64,000 nt of DNA from Blautia sp. An81 (GCF_002161285.1 NZ_NFHH01000001.1:186001-250000); one strand, 5' to 3'; positions 50,912 through 59,743 are shown, counted from the first letter of the stretch. Notes: generated from the letters alone by a model not told the origin. A program made the numbers and translations.

Positions 50912-51667
50912 TTATTTCTCTCCTTCCACCAGAAACATAGGCGTAGAATAATAATTTGCTCTTTCTTCCCTGCTCCAGACTTTCTCCCACACATCTTCTT
51001 CCACTTCTACTTTTGCACATGCCAGTTTCTCCAGAAGCTCTTTGTCCCAAAGAGGACGGTTTATCTGGCTTAAAGGCACTTTTCTGGCAATATCCTCCAT
51101 GGCATCGATATCTGTGCAGGTATAATGATCCTCCATATGAAGAGCTTCCACTCTCTTTCGGTCCTCCTCATATTCTCTCCGTTTTTTCTCATCAAAAAGG
51201 TGGTGATACCAGTTAGCGTCATAGTTCAGAAGCTTTCCGCCTTTTTTCAATACTCTCAGCCATTCCTCATAAGCTCTGGTGGGATTCTCCAGATTCCAGG
51301 TAAGATTTCGGGATACTACTGCATCAAAAGTCTGGTCCGGAAACTCCAGGTTCTGGGCATCCATCTGCATCCACTGGATTTTTTCAGCCAGATTTCCCGC
51401 ATTATGCCGGGCTTCTTTCAGCATTTCCTCTGTATAGTCCACAGCCGTTACCTGATAACCAGCCTGGGCCAGGATAATGGCAAAAAACCCCGGTCCTGTA
51501 CCGATGTCCAGGATTTTTGTTTCTTCTGGTTTCTTACCAGGAAGATGTTCTCTCAGATTTTCCAGCCAGACCTGCCTTTGGCGGGTGGCCAGTTCTTCCT
51601 GATTTACCTGGGAATATCCCTCCGCTCTTTTTGTCCAATATTCTTCTATCTGATTCAGCAATTCCAT
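50912..51667 (-). CDS. Class I SAM-dependent methyltransferase
   Basis: 251 residues of a UbiE/Methyltransf_11-type enzyme: ILDIGTGPGFFAIILAQAGYQVTAVDYTEEML (SAM motif I and acidic loop), MQMDAQNLEFPDQTFDAVVSRNLTWNLENP (motifs II-III) and VLKKGGKLLNYDANW. Substrate unknown. It is divergent from luxS, which recycles the SAM by-product; this may be coincidence. Confidence 0.9.
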   Translation of the reverse strand: MELLNQIEEYWTKRAEGYSQVNQEELATRQRQVWLENLREHLPGKKPEETKILDIGTGPGFFAIILAQAGYQVTAVDYTEEMLKEARHNAGNLAEKIQWMQMDAQNLEFPDQTFDAVVSRNLTWNLENPTRAYEEWLRVLKKGGKLLNYDANWYHHLFDEKKRREYEEDRKRVEALHMEDHYTCTDIDAMEDIARKVPLSQINRPLWDKELLEKLACAKVEVEEDVWEKVWSREERANYYSTPMFLVEGEK

Positions 51668-51775
51668 ATTTTTGTTTCCTTCCCTGTATTTAAGTTCTTG
51701 ATTTATGCTAATTATTCTGGAAGGAAGTATACCATGGATTTCTTTTATCTCACAAGCCCCCTAAGGGGTTATACT

Positions 51776-51804
51776 TTGACATTCCACTTTCCAGCGTCTA
51801 TAAT
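51776..51804 (+). promoter_or_regulatory. Consensus promoter of luxS
   Basis: TTGACA (51776-51781), 17 bases, TATAAT (51799-51804): a full-consensus promoter about 60 bases before luxS. A small CCCC/GGGG inverted repeat sits just upstream (near 51757-51769). Confidence 0.9.
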
Positions 51805-51864
51805 AAAGGTATGGCAGAAACACCCTTTATGCCTATTATTAATTACCTAGAAAGGACTGAAAAA

Positions 51865-52344
51865 ATGGAAAAAATCGCAAGCTTCACCATTGACCATATC
51901 AAACTGAAACCAGGTGTTTATGTATCCAGAAAAGACCATGTGGGAACAGAAACTATCACCACTTTCGACCTGCGTATGACCTCACCAAATGACGAGCCTG
52001 TTATGAATACTGCAGAAGTTCATACCATTGAACATCTGGGCGCTACTTTCTTAAGGAATCATCCGGTTTTCGGCTCTAAAACTGTTTACTTCGGCCCCAT
52101 GGGCTGCCGTACCGGCTTTTATCTCCTGCTGGCAGGAGACTACGAATCCAGGGATATCGTAGAGCTGATAAAAGAAATGTTTATCTTTATCCGGGATTTT
52201 AAAGATGAAGTTCCCGGCGCCTCTCCGAAAGACTGCGGCAACTATCTGGACATGAACCTGGGGATGGCAAATTACCTGGCCAAAAAATATCTGGACGAGG
52301 TTCTCACAGATATTTCTGAGGACCGGCTGGTATATCCGGAATAA
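51865..52344 (+). CDS. luxS: S-ribosylhomocysteine lyase LuxS
   Basis: 159 residues. Cleaves S-ribosylhomocysteine to homocysteine and DPD, the AI-2 precursor. The Fe/Zn ligands are visible in HTIEHLGATFLRNH and CGNYLDMNLGMA, the catalytic Cys region in GPMGCRTGFYLLLAG. The ATG at 51865 has AAAGGA eight bases upstream; an earlier in-frame ATG at 51811 would put extra residues before the conserved start. Confidence 0.96.
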   Translation: MEKIASFTIDHIKLKPGVYVSRKDHVGTETITTFDLRMTSPNDEPVMNTAEVHTIEHLGATFLRNHPVFGSKTVYFGPMGCRTGFYLLLAGDYESRDIVELIKEMFIFIRDFKDEVPGASPKDCGNYLDMNLGMANYLAKKYLDEVLTDISEDRLVYPE

Positions 52345-52365
52345 AAAATATATCATAAACTACAG

Positions 52366-52409
52366 TACCGGTACAGAGGCATTTACTTCTCTGTACCGGT
52401 ATCTTTTTT
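52366..52409. terminator. Bidirectional terminator between luxS and the selenium/molybdenum operon
   Basis: TACCGGTACAGAG (52366-52378) pairs perfectly with CTCTGTACCGGTA (52389-52401), then six T residues. The stop codon of the yqeC-mocA fusion lies inside the loop region. Confidence 0.9.
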
Positions 52410-53693
52410 CATATCCCAGTCTTCTAATTCGCCGAGATTTTCGATTTCATAAAAAAATACTTCTTCCATATGCCTTTTGAGAACTCTTTTTCCTCCTGTA
52501 TCTCCCTGGAGTTCCATCAGTTCCGGCACAAAGCTCTCATGAAAGATCACCGGATTTCCCGGCGTCTTCTGGTAAGACATACAGCCAATCTTTTTCCCGC
52601 TTTTCAGGAACGCCTCCAGAAAATCTCCAATAGTCTTTTTCTGAAGGAAAGGCTGGTCTGCCACAAAAAACATATAATAAGCTTCTCTGCCCTGACAGCT
52701 AAATCTTTTGCTGGCCTTCAGGCCAATCTGAAGAGAAGAGGAAATCCCCCTTTCACTGTGCGGATTTTCTACGGCAGTGAGTCCCTGTCTCCTGGCTTCT
52801 TTCAGGATCTCTTCATACTGGCTGACCAGCACCAGCGAATGGGCGAAGCCTTCTTTCTGGAGTTCTTCTAACTTTTCCATAGTCCACAGGTACATGGGCT
52901 TTCCTTTTACCGGATACAGCAGTTTATTCTCCCCGAATCTTCTGGAAAAGCCTGCTGCCAGAAGGATCATATGGATACATTTCTCTCTTTCTTCTCTGGA
53001 ATGAAGAAACACCGGCACTGACATCTGAGTTTCTATTTTCTCTTTCACTCTTTCCGGCTCATCCAAAAGATCCTGCTGATTCAAGATCACTGCAATTTTT
53101 CTTCCCGGATATTGTTTTTTTAAAGGTTCCACATAACCCTTTTCCAGCAGCCTTCCCAGAAGTTCCGAAGTCAGAATCCAGCTTTGTGAGCCAAGGATTT
53201 TCTCTGCAAATTTCAGTCTGTGGCAGACCTCCTCCAGAGGCCTCCCAAGAGCAGAAGCTCCCGCCAGAATTAAGATATGCGTAGTATCCTCTCTAAGCAC
53301 CGGTTCACCTTTTCCCGGGACTTTAACCGGAAATTTTCTGGAACCGTCAGCCTCTGTGAGTATGGCCTGAGCCTGTTCCCTTACCTGTCTGTAATCTTCT
53401 TCTGTAAGTCCTTTGATTTTTTCCGGAGTTTCACTGCTGGTTCCGGCGATTACCACACCTGGAGTCTCCAGAGCTTCCCTGACCTTTTCTCCAGGCTGGT
53501 CAATAAGGCCCGTTCTCCCCAGAAGTTTTGGGTGCTCCATATGGACAGTGGTAGTGACCAACACTTTTTTTCCCTGGGCAGCCCACTGGTCCGCCAGTTC
53601 CAGTATACAGGAGGTTTTTCCCCCAGCTCCTACAAAGGAAACCGCCGTTTTTGACCCTGTTCCCAGTTTTTCCATGATTTCATCCAGTTTCAT
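52383..53693 (-). CDS. yqeC: YqeC-MocA fusion, selenium-dependent molybdenum hydroxylase maturation
   Basis: 436 residues in two parts. Residues 1-235 are YqeC-like: P-loop SFVGAGGKTSCILELA (19-34), VLVTTTVHME, ADGSRKFPVKVPG and HILILAGASALGRPL. Residues 242-430 are a MobA-like nucleotidyltransferase of the MocA type (MILLAAGFSRRFGENKLL, FVADQPFLQ, PGNPVIF). MocA enzymes add CMP to molybdopterin. The two are usually separate genes. The start overlaps the yqeB stop (ATGA). Confidence 0.88.
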   Translation of the reverse strand: MKLDEIMEKLGTGSKTAVSFVGAGGKTSCILELADQWAAQGKKVLVTTTVHMEHPKLLGRTGLIDQPGEKVREALETPGVVIAGTSSETPEKIKGLTEEDYRQVREQAQAILTEADGSRKFPVKVPGKGEPVLREDTTHILILAGASALGRPLEEVCHRLKFAEKILGSQSWILTSELLGRLLEKGYVEPLKKQYPGRKIAVILNQQDLLDEPERVKEKIETQMSVPVFLHSREEREKCIHMILLAAGFSRRFGENKLLYPVKGKPMYLWTMEKLEELQKEGFAHSLVLVSQYEEILKEARRQGLTAVENPHSERGISSSLQIGLKASKRFSCQGREAYYMFFVADQPFLQKKTIGDFLEAFLKSGKKIGCMSYQKTPGNPVIFHESFVPELMELQGDTGGKRVLKRHMEEVFFYEIENLGELEDWDMKKDTGTEK

Positions 53694-54505
53694 CTTTCCA
53701 GTACACCCTTCTCATAGGCGCTGACCAGTTCCAGAACACTTCCTGCGATACATCTGGCTTTATCTGATATCAGTGCGCAGTGAGCCTGGGATTCTTTTCT
53801 GGGATCTACGTCTGCAATCTTAAAATGTTCCGTCACAGGATAGCCCTCCTGGATAATCCCCCGCAGGACCCCTGAAATCTCAGTATAGACAGAAGCAGGT
53901 TCTCCCTCTCTTTCTATCCAGCCGATCCGGCTGCCCCTTTCTACCCAGTCTCCAATCTCTTTTTCCTGGTGAAAGATTCCCTGACAGGGGGAATGGATCA
54001 CTCTTTCTTTTCCATAGCCGCCGATCACTCCAGGTACTCCTGTATTAGGGATTGCCCCTCCCTGGCCGATGATCCTTCCCAGATAATGGCCTCTCTTGGT
54101 CTCTATCACATAATCCACGTCTTCTCCAGCAGTAAATCCAGGTCCCAAGGCTATGGTCAGCTCTGACATATCTCTCCTGGTCCCCAGATTTTTTTTCGCC
54201 ATGATTCCATCTATGAGGATATCCGGATAATACTTTTCAAGGCATTTTCCCTGTGGGTCTACGATAAGCTGGGGCCGGTTCCATGCCACCTGCTCCAGAG
54301 CCTCCTCAAAACATTCTGCCCGACTGCAGGTCAGTCCCTCTACTTCCATGGTTCCCTCATAAACAGCCTGACAAAAGGCCACCAGACGCCGGATAGCAGA
54401 AGGACGCTCACATTCCAGGATAATCACCGGATAGCCGCTTTTACAGAGTCTGTGTATGGTGGCAGTGGCCAGATCGCCCCCTCCTCTTACAATAATAGGC
54501 TTCAT
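53690..54505 (-). CDS. yqeB: YqeB, selenium-dependent molybdenum hydroxylase accessory protein
   Basis: 271 residues. The N-terminal Rossmann-like IIVRGGGDLATATIHRLCKSGYPVIILE and ALGPGFTAGEDVDYVIETKRGHYLGRII match the EF2563/YqeB family linked to labile-selenium molybdenum hydroxylases. Biochemical role is undefined. Flanked by yedF upstream (19 bases) and the yqeC-mocA fusion downstream. Confidence 0.88.
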   Translation of the reverse strand: MKPIIVRGGGDLATATIHRLCKSGYPVIILECERPSAIRRLVAFCQAVYEGTMEVEGLTCSRAECFEEALEQVAWNRPQLIVDPQGKCLEKYYPDILIDGIMAKKNLGTRRDMSELTIALGPGFTAGEDVDYVIETKRGHYLGRIIGQGGAIPNTGVPGVIGGYGKERVIHSPCQGIFHQEKEIGDWVERGSRIGWIEREGEPASVYTEISGVLRGIIQEGYPVTEHFKIADVDPRKESQAHCALISDKARCIAGSVLELVSAYEKGVLER

Positions 54506-54524
54506 AAGTCTCTCCTCTTGTCAC

Positions 54525-55142
54525 TTAAGGTTTTATGATCAGATCCGCCTTGGCCTGAGTCTCCACGATCACGTACATGTTCACAATGGTTCCCACTGCC
54601 AGCTTATCCTTCATCTTATAAAAATCAAGACAGGTGCCGCAGGTACAGATTTTTGTTCCTTCTTTTTCCAGAGTTTTCAGATCCTCCAGGACCGGAGAGC
54701 CTTCACAGGTCAGGAATGCCCCTTTATTATAAAAGAGAACTGTATCCGGCAGCTTCTCCAGCTGAGTCAGAGAATAGATAAAACCTTTGATCAGAATCTG
54801 TCCCAATTCCGGGTCTCCCTCTCCCATTTTATCGGAAGAAATCACCACTACTGTATTCTTTTGTCCCTGAGGTACACAGGAAATATACTCCGGCTCTTTC
54901 TCTTCCTGGGAAGTTCCCGCTTTTTTCACCGTGATCTTCACCTCATAATGTTTGTCCCCCAGTTTTGTCATTTCATAATCTGCTTCCTGGGAATTGGCCA
55001 GTTTCCGCAGATTCTCTGTAGCTACTTCATTATCTACCTGGACAAAAACCACATCTCCTGCCTGGCTTTTATCCATTTCTTTCTTTGCAAGTATCACTGG
55101 CTTCGGACAGGTCATGCCCATAGCATCCACTCTTTTTTCCAT
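54525..55142 (-). CDS. yedF: YedF selenium metabolism protein (TusA plus DsrE-like domains)
   Basis: 205 residues. The TusA-like domain (1-75) carries the MGMTCPKPVILAKKE signature with the reactive Cys-Pro. The C-terminal domain (about 90-205) is DsrE/F-like with VVISSDKMGEGDPELG and a Cys cluster CTCGTCLDFY. Predicted to carry or deliver selenium (or sulfur) to the molybdenum hydroxylase maturation pathway encoded downstream. Confidence 0.9.
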   Translation of the reverse strand: MEKRVDAMGMTCPKPVILAKKEMDKSQAGDVVFVQVDNEVATENLRKLANSQEADYEMTKLGDKHYEVKITVKKAGTSQEEKEPEYISCVPQGQKNTVVVISSDKMGEGDPELGQILIKGFIYSLTQLEKLPDTVLFYNKGAFLTCEGSPVLEDLKTLEKEGTKICTCGTCLDFYKMKDKLAVGTIVNMYVIVETQAKADLIIKP

Positions 55143-55160
55143 AAATTTTCTCCTTTTCGT

Positions 55161-55403
55161 TTACTCATAGAGATATACCCGGTGGATTCCTTTGGCCTGG
55201 ATCCCTCCGTCCTGGATTACCTGACGGATCCGCTCCTCCTCTTCCAGTCCCGTGCACCAGGCAATGCCGCATTCTGCAGAAATCTCACTGGGAAGGGGAA
55301 TCAATCTCCCCGGTATCTGATTGCTCTGACAGTATTTCTCTGCTGCCATAGCCTGGGTGGTCGTCAGAAAAGAAACCACCAGCTTCTCTTTTTTTTCTCT
55401 CAT
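55161..55403 (-). CDS. DUF3343 putative selenium/sulfur carrier-like protein
   Basis: 80 residues: KLVVSFLTTTQAMAAEKYCQ, GRLIPLPSEISAECGIAWC. The two Cys residues and the length match DUF3343 proteins that travel with yedF. It is the first gene of the four-gene maturation operon, 18 bases before yedF, and has its own promoter. Confidence 0.85.
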   Translation of the reverse strand: MREKKEKLVVSFLTTTQAMAAEKYCQSNQIPGRLIPLPSEISAECGIAWCTGLEEEERIRQVIQDGGIQAKGIHRVYLYE

Positions 55404-55442
55404 ATATTTCTCCCAAAATCAGGTACTATTTTTTCTTTTACT

Positions 55443-55470
55443 ATCATAACAAAACCGGGACAAAAATCAA
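55443..55470 (-). promoter_or_regulatory. Promoter of the selenium/molybdenum maturation operon
   Basis: Minus strand: TTGATT (55470-55465), 16 bases, TATGAT (55448-55443), about 40 bases before the DUF3343 gene. Confidence 0.65.
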
Positions 55471-55568
55471 GTTTTATGATAGAATCGAAAAAAGAGAAAA
55501 ACTGGTTTTTTCCATCCAAAGGCATCTGGCTGAATAGTTACAATTTTTCAAAAAAATAAAAAAATATG

Positions 55569-55597
55569 TTGACAGAGATATCTCTTTTTGGTAGAAT
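55569..55597 (+). promoter_or_regulatory. Promoter of tRNA-Thr
   Basis: TTGACA (55569-55574), 17 bases, TAGAAT (55592-55597), 30 bases before the tRNA. Confidence 0.85.
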
Positions 55598-55627
55598 ACA
55601 TAACTGTGATACGCAACAGCACAGTTT

Positions 55628-55700
55628 GCTGCCTTGGCTCAGTCGGTAGAGCGTCGCCTTGGTAAGGCGGAGGTCGGCGGTTCAAGTCCGCTAGGCAGCT
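55628..55700 (+). tRNA. tRNA-Thr (anticodon GGT)
   Basis: A 73-nt cloverleaf. The acceptor GCTGCCT pairs with AGGCAGC, discriminator T. The anticodon stem CGCCT/AGGCG encloses loop TGGTA-type residues with anticodon GGT. The T arm is GGCGG-TTCAAGT-CCGCT-like. No CCA is encoded. Confidence 0.93.
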
Positions 55701-55704
55701 CTAA

Positions 55705-55735
55705 AGAACCCTTGGATTTCCAAGGGTTCTTTTTT
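55705..55735 (+). terminator. Terminator of tRNA-Thr
   Basis: AGAACCCTTGG (55705-55715) pairs perfectly with CCAAGGGTTCT (55720-55730) around a 4-base loop, then five more T residues. Confidence 0.93.
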
Positions 55736-55778
55736 CATCTATTGGAATACCAAAAGATAAGGAAATTGACGTATTCGT

Positions 55779-56055
55779 CCGTATTTTAATGGCTCAAGAA
55801 CGGTTGCATCAACGAAACTCTTATTTTGGACCGTAATTTTACCTCTCAAAAACGGTTATATATCCAAAAACTCAAATTTTATCCGTACCAGACTCCTTAA
55901 AAATACGGTTCTAGCCTCAAAAATACAATTTTCAACCGTACCAGGGCACTAAATAGTACGGTTCTATCTGACAAAATCCATATTTTATCCGTACTAGGCC
56001 ACTAAAAATTACGGTTCTAGCCGGGAAAATGCACTTTTCAACCGTACCGGAACTG
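55779..56055. repeat. Non-coding array of six 52-53 nt hairpin repeats
   Basis: CCGTA recurs at 55779, 55831, 55883, 55936, 55989 and 56042 (steps 52, 52, 53, 53, 53). Its partner ACGGTT recurs at 55800, 55852, 55905, 55958 and 56011. Each unit can fold CCGTAC...GTACGG. Neighbouring units can pair the other way, TACGGTT with AACCGTA. Units 3-5 are most alike, the outer ones degenerate. No ORF crosses it. The rest of the 508-base gap 55701-56208 holds the tRNA terminator, 85 unremarkable bases and the scrB terminator. Confidence 0.85.
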
Positions 56056-56139
56056 TAGAACATGAAAATCTCAGGATTTAAAAGGTATATGTCCTTCCCC
56101 AAGAAGAATATTTTCCTTTAACATATCAAAATCATCCCC

Positions 56140-56190
56140 AAAAAGGTTCCCATAGAGCTTCCGTTTTCCATTGCTCTATAGGAACCTTTT
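56140..56190 (-). terminator. Terminator of the sucrose operon
   Basis: Minus strand: AAGGTTCC.ATAGAGC pairs with GCTCTAT.GGAACCTT (one mismatch) around a 14-base loop, followed by five T residues. Confidence 0.88.
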
Positions 56191-56208
56191 CACCATTCCA
56201 CACTTTCC

Positions 56209-57627
56209 TTATTTCTTAGCTGCGATTTCCTTAAACACTATCTCCGCCCCTGGGGCCTTTATGTGGATCACGGCTTTTTCAGGATAATACCGGGTAGAAA
56301 AGACATACTCCCCATCATTCAGAAACACTTCTGCTGAAGAAATATCTGCAAGGATCTTCACATTCTCCAGCCTTTCCATATCCACCCAGCGTCTCCCTCT
56401 GCCTGCGGAAATCCCGGTTTTTTCCTGGTTTTTAAACCACATTTCAAATTGGCCATCCCGGTATTCCAGTACCAGCTCTTCTCCCAGAACAGCCTGGAAC
56501 CGGTTATTGCAGATACCGGAAATTTCTGCCTGGTATACAGGATACCCTTCTATTTCCATGTGTCCCTGGTCTTTCCTGAGCAGCCGGCACTTCTCTTCCA
56601 GTTCCCGGACAGGTCTCTGGCAGGGTATTCCGTCTTTGACATAAATCTCTCTTGGAAATGTAAAGCAGTGCTGCCACCCATTTTCAATGGTCCGGTTGGT
56701 ATATTCCTGGCAGTCCGGCATTCCCATCCAGCCGATTTGAATGATCCTGCCGTCTTCTGCCTGGAAGCTCTGGGGGGCATAATAATCAAATCCATAATCC
56801 CACAGACGATATTCTCCCAGGTGACAGTTTCCGGTGATCTCTCCTTCCACCAGAAAATATCCAGACTGGTACACATTCCGTTCTTCCCACTGACCGCCTG
56901 TCAGTCCCTGGACAGAGGCAGACAGAATTTTTCTGTCCCCGATTTCAAAGTAATCCGGACACTCCCACATATAGCCAAAGGACTCCTCTGTTTTTACACG
57001 GTTTGCAAGGACCCAGTGGATCCTGTCCCGGGACTGATAGAGAAGGGCCTGGCCTTCATCTCTCTTCGTCCTGGCCCCAAGGAGCATATAATAATTGTCC
57101 TTCTTCTTCCATACTTTCGGATCCCGGACATGAAGGGTCAGGTCTGAGGGATAATCTCCATTATCCATCAGCTTCATCTTCCTGCCAAAGTGGATTCCGT
57201 CTTTGCTGGACACCAGAATTGTATTGGCCTGGCGTCCTGTGTTTATGTAGTCATAGTCTCCATCTTCCAGTTTTACATTGCCTGTATAGTACAGAAACAT
57301 TTCTCCGTCTTCGATAAAGGCTGCCCCTGAATAAACGCCGCTGCAGTCAAAGGGCTGGTCTGGATATAAAGGTACTCCCTGATATTCCCAGTCAATCATG
57401 TTATGACTGGTGTAATGGCCCCACATCTTCACGCCGCCTTCTGGATCAAAAGGAGAGTACTGAAAAAATGCGTGGTATACTCCCTGAAACTGACACAATC
57501 CATTGGGGTCATTCAGCCACCCCACCGGAGGCATAAGATGGATCCTCTGACGAAAAAAGTCTTTTCCATCTGCCAGTTTTTCTGCCGTCTCTGTTAATCT
57601 CTTTAAATCTCCTGTCAATGCAGTCAT
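56209..57627 (-). CDS. scrB: Sucrose-6-phosphate hydrolase (GH32)
   Basis: 472 residues. GH32 signatures: LMPPVGWLNDPNGLCQF (Asp nucleophile), HVRDPKVWKKKDNYYMLLGA (stabilising Asp) and YMWECPDYFEIG (acid/base Glu). A C-terminal beta-sandwich follows. It splits sucrose-6-phosphate delivered by the adjacent PTS permease, 16 bases upstream. Cytoplasmic: no signal peptide. The ATG at 57627 has AGGAG seven bases upstream. Confidence 0.95.
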   Translation of the reverse strand: MTALTGDLKRLTETAEKLADGKDFFRQRIHLMPPVGWLNDPNGLCQFQGVYHAFFQYSPFDPEGGVKMWGHYTSHNMIDWEYQGVPLYPDQPFDCSGVYSGAAFIEDGEMFLYYTGNVKLEDGDYDYINTGRQANTILVSSKDGIHFGRKMKLMDNGDYPSDLTLHVRDPKVWKKKDNYYMLLGARTKRDEGQALLYQSRDRIHWVLANRVKTEESFGYMWECPDYFEIGDRKILSASVQGLTGGQWEERNVYQSGYFLVEGEITGNCHLGEYRLWDYGFDYYAPQSFQAEDGRIIQIGWMGMPDCQEYTNRTIENGWQHCFTFPREIYVKDGIPCQRPVRELEEKCRLLRKDQGHMEIEGYPVYQAEISGICNNRFQAVLGEELVLEYRDGQFEMWFKNQEKTGISAGRGRRWVDMERLENVKILADISSAEVFLNDGEYVFSTRYYPEKAVIHIKAPGAEIVFKEIAAKK

Positions 57628-57643
57628 ACCATATCTCCTACTA

Positions 57644-59596
57644 CTATTTTTCCAGTTTCATCACAGGACTGTCTTCCCTTACCTCTCCTGGTTCTGCTTT
57701 TTCCACAGCAGAAAAATCCTCCGGATTTGTCAGGATGACCATAGTCGCAGCCGGATAGCCGGCAGCCTTGATAACCTCCAGGTCCGCCTCAATAAGCAGG
57801 TCTCCTGCATGGACCTTATCTCCGTCAGAAACTTTCTTTGTGAATCCTTTGCCATCCAGCTTCACTGTATCAATTCCCACATGGATCAACAGCTCCCCTC
57901 CTGTTTTTGTGGTAAGACACACTGCATGCCCGGTGTCAAAAATATTGCTTACTTCCCCATCGCAGGGAGCAATGATCTTCCCATCTGCTGGCTCTATTGC
58001 AACTGTAGTTCCCAGCATTTCTGAGGCAAAAGTTTCATCACTGACTTCTGTAAGAGGGATCACTTTTCCTTTTACCGGGCTGAATAAAATCTCTTCTTTT
58101 CCTTCTTCTCCGTCTGGCGTTTCAGAAACTTCAGGAGACATTTCTTCCTTTTCTTCTATTGCAGCTCCTGCCTCACCGCCCTTTTCCTGACTGTGAGAAT
58201 CTCCCGCCTGAACAGACTTCTGATCCTTATAGAGCAGGAAAGAAACCACAAAAGCTACGCCTACGGCAATAATCATTTCAATAATATACTGAACAGGCTC
58301 ATCCAGACAGAGAAGAATTCCAAAGATACCGGTAACTCCGGTTCCCTTGGCTCCAAGATGCACGATAGAAGCATAAAGAGCGCCGCATCCGCCGCCGATA
58401 CAGCCTGCGATAAAAGGTTTAAAGAACCGCAGGTTCACACCAAAAATAGCCGGCTCTGTAATTCCCATAAAGGCACTTAAAGAAGAAGGAAGGGCAAGAG
58501 ATTTCACTTTCTTATCCTTGGATTTCAAAGCAACTGCCAGGGCAGCTGCACCCTGGGCGATGTTGGCGGCGCTTGCCAGAGGCAGCCAGTAAGTAACTCC
58601 ATATTGAGCAATCTGTCCGATATCAATGGCTGTATACATCTGATGGATACCGGTTACTACAGTCGGCGCATACAGAGCTCCCATGATCAGACTTCCGATA
58701 CCAAATGGCAGTGTCAGCATCCACTGGATACCGTCCAGAATGGCGTTTTCCGCCCAGACAAAAACAGGACCGATCACTGTCAGTGTCAGATACCCGGTAA
58801 CAAAAACACTTACCAGCGGTGTTACAAAAAGATCCAGAACCTCCGGCACTACTTTGTGCAGCTTTTTCTCAATTACAGACAAAAGCCATACAGCGATCAC
58901 TACCGGAATTACATGGCCCTGGTATCCCACCATGTCAATGTCATAAAGCCCAAAGAAAACGGACTGGGTCTGAAGAACTCCCTCTGTGGCTACCGTATAA
59001 GCGTTCTGCAGGGAAGGGTTGATCATGATCATACCGATAACCGCTCCCAGATAGGGATTTGCCCCAAAGGCCTTAGCCGCTGAGAAAGCGATGAGGATCT
59101 GCAAAAAGGTGTAAGCTGTGTTGCTGAACAGGCTTGCAAACACATAGATAGAACTGCTGGTATCCATGTTGATGAACCCGTTGTTGATCATAAAATCCAG
59201 GGAGTTCATGATTCCCATAAGGAAACCGCTGGCCACGATAGCCGGTATGATAGGTACGAAAATATCTCCCAGGAGCTTAATCGCTCTCATAAACACATTC
59301 TGCTGTTTGGCTGCAGCCTCCTTTGCCTCTGCCTTTGTGCTGGCCGTAATACCTGCGATAGCAATAAACTGGTCAAATACCTTATTGACTGTCCCTGTTC
59401 CCAGGATTATCTGAAGCTGTCCGGAAGCTTCAAAAACTCCTTTTACTCCCTCAATATTTTCCAGGGCTCCCTTGTCTGCCTTACTGTTGTCAGCAATAAC
59501 CAGACGGAGCCTTGTTGCGCAGTGAGCAGCAGAAACAATGTTCTTACTTCCACCCACCTTATCCAGAATTTCCTTAGCGGTCTTTCCGTAGTCCAT
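57644..59596 (-). CDS. scrA: Sucrose-type PTS transporter EIIBCA
   Basis: 650 residues. EIIB (1-85) has phospho-Cys26 in VSAAHCATRLRLV. EIIC (about 105-450) is polytopic with the GITEPAIFGVNLRF motif. After an acidic linker rich in Glu and Ser comes EIIA (about 500-650) with the phospho-His in GELLIHVGIDTVKLDGKGF. Imports and phosphorylates sucrose. The ATG at 59596 is five bases after AAAGGAGAG; a frame to 59647 overlaps the operator. Confidence 0.93.
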   Translation of the reverse strand: MDYGKTAKEILDKVGGSKNIVSAAHCATRLRLVIADNSKADKGALENIEGVKGVFEASGQLQIILGTGTVNKVFDQFIAIAGITASTKAEAKEAAAKQQNVFMRAIKLLGDIFVPIIPAIVASGFLMGIMNSLDFMINNGFINMDTSSSIYVFASLFSNTAYTFLQILIAFSAAKAFGANPYLGAVIGMIMINPSLQNAYTVATEGVLQTQSVFFGLYDIDMVGYQGHVIPVVIAVWLLSVIEKKLHKVVPEVLDLFVTPLVSVFVTGYLTLTVIGPVFVWAENAILDGIQWMLTLPFGIGSLIMGALYAPTVVTGIHQMYTAIDIGQIAQYGVTYWLPLASAANIAQGAAALAVALKSKDKKVKSLALPSSLSAFMGITEPAIFGVNLRFFKPFIAGCIGGGCGALYASIVHLGAKGTGVTGIFGILLCLDEPVQYIIEMIIAVGVAFVVSFLLYKDQKSVQAGDSHSQEKGGEAGAAIEEKEEMSPEVSETPDGEEGKEEILFSPVKGKVIPLTEVSDETFASEMLGTTVAIEPADGKIIAPCDGEVSNIFDTGHAVCLTTKTGGELLIHVGIDTVKLDGKGFTKKVSDGDKVHAGDLLIEADLEVIKAAGYPAATMVILTNPEDFSAVEKAEPGEVREDSPVMKLEK

Positions 59597-59632
59597 GATG
59601 ACTCTCCTTTCTCTTTCTTCTTCATGATTATA

Positions 59633-59646
59633 TGTAATCGATTTCA
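59633..59646 (-). promoter_or_regulatory. cre/LacI-type operator downstream of the scrA promoter
   Basis: Minus strand TGAAATCGATTACA (59646-59633) fits the catabolite-responsive element consensus TGWAANCGNTNWCA at every position. It lies just after the predicted transcription start, where CcpA or ScrR binding would block transcription. Confidence 0.7.
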
Positions 59647-59659
59647 TGTCTTTGAATAA

Positions 59660-59688
59660 ATCATAAAGAAAAAAATGTCATTTGTAAA
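59660..59688 (-). promoter_or_regulatory. Promoter of scrAB
   Basis: Minus strand: TTTACA (59688-59683), 17 bases, TATGAT (59665-59660), between two operator-like palindromes. Confidence 0.7.
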
Positions 59689-59743
59689 GATGGCATTTTC
59701 ACTGATATTTCAATATATTTTTTGTATATTTTTCCTTTTCAAT

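Noticed and set aside
52383-55403. Selenoprotein with in-frame TGA in the selenium operon
   Set aside because: All four genes are continuous without internal stops, and Cys residues occupy the expected positions.
54456-55559. 367-codon plus-strand frame
   Set aside because: Antisense to yedF, DUF3343 and their promoter; no ribosome site.
55779-56055. Possible CRISPR array
   Set aside because: The period is regular but the whole unit is repeated, with palindromic cores and degenerate linkers instead of identical repeats with unique spacers; no cas genes nearby.
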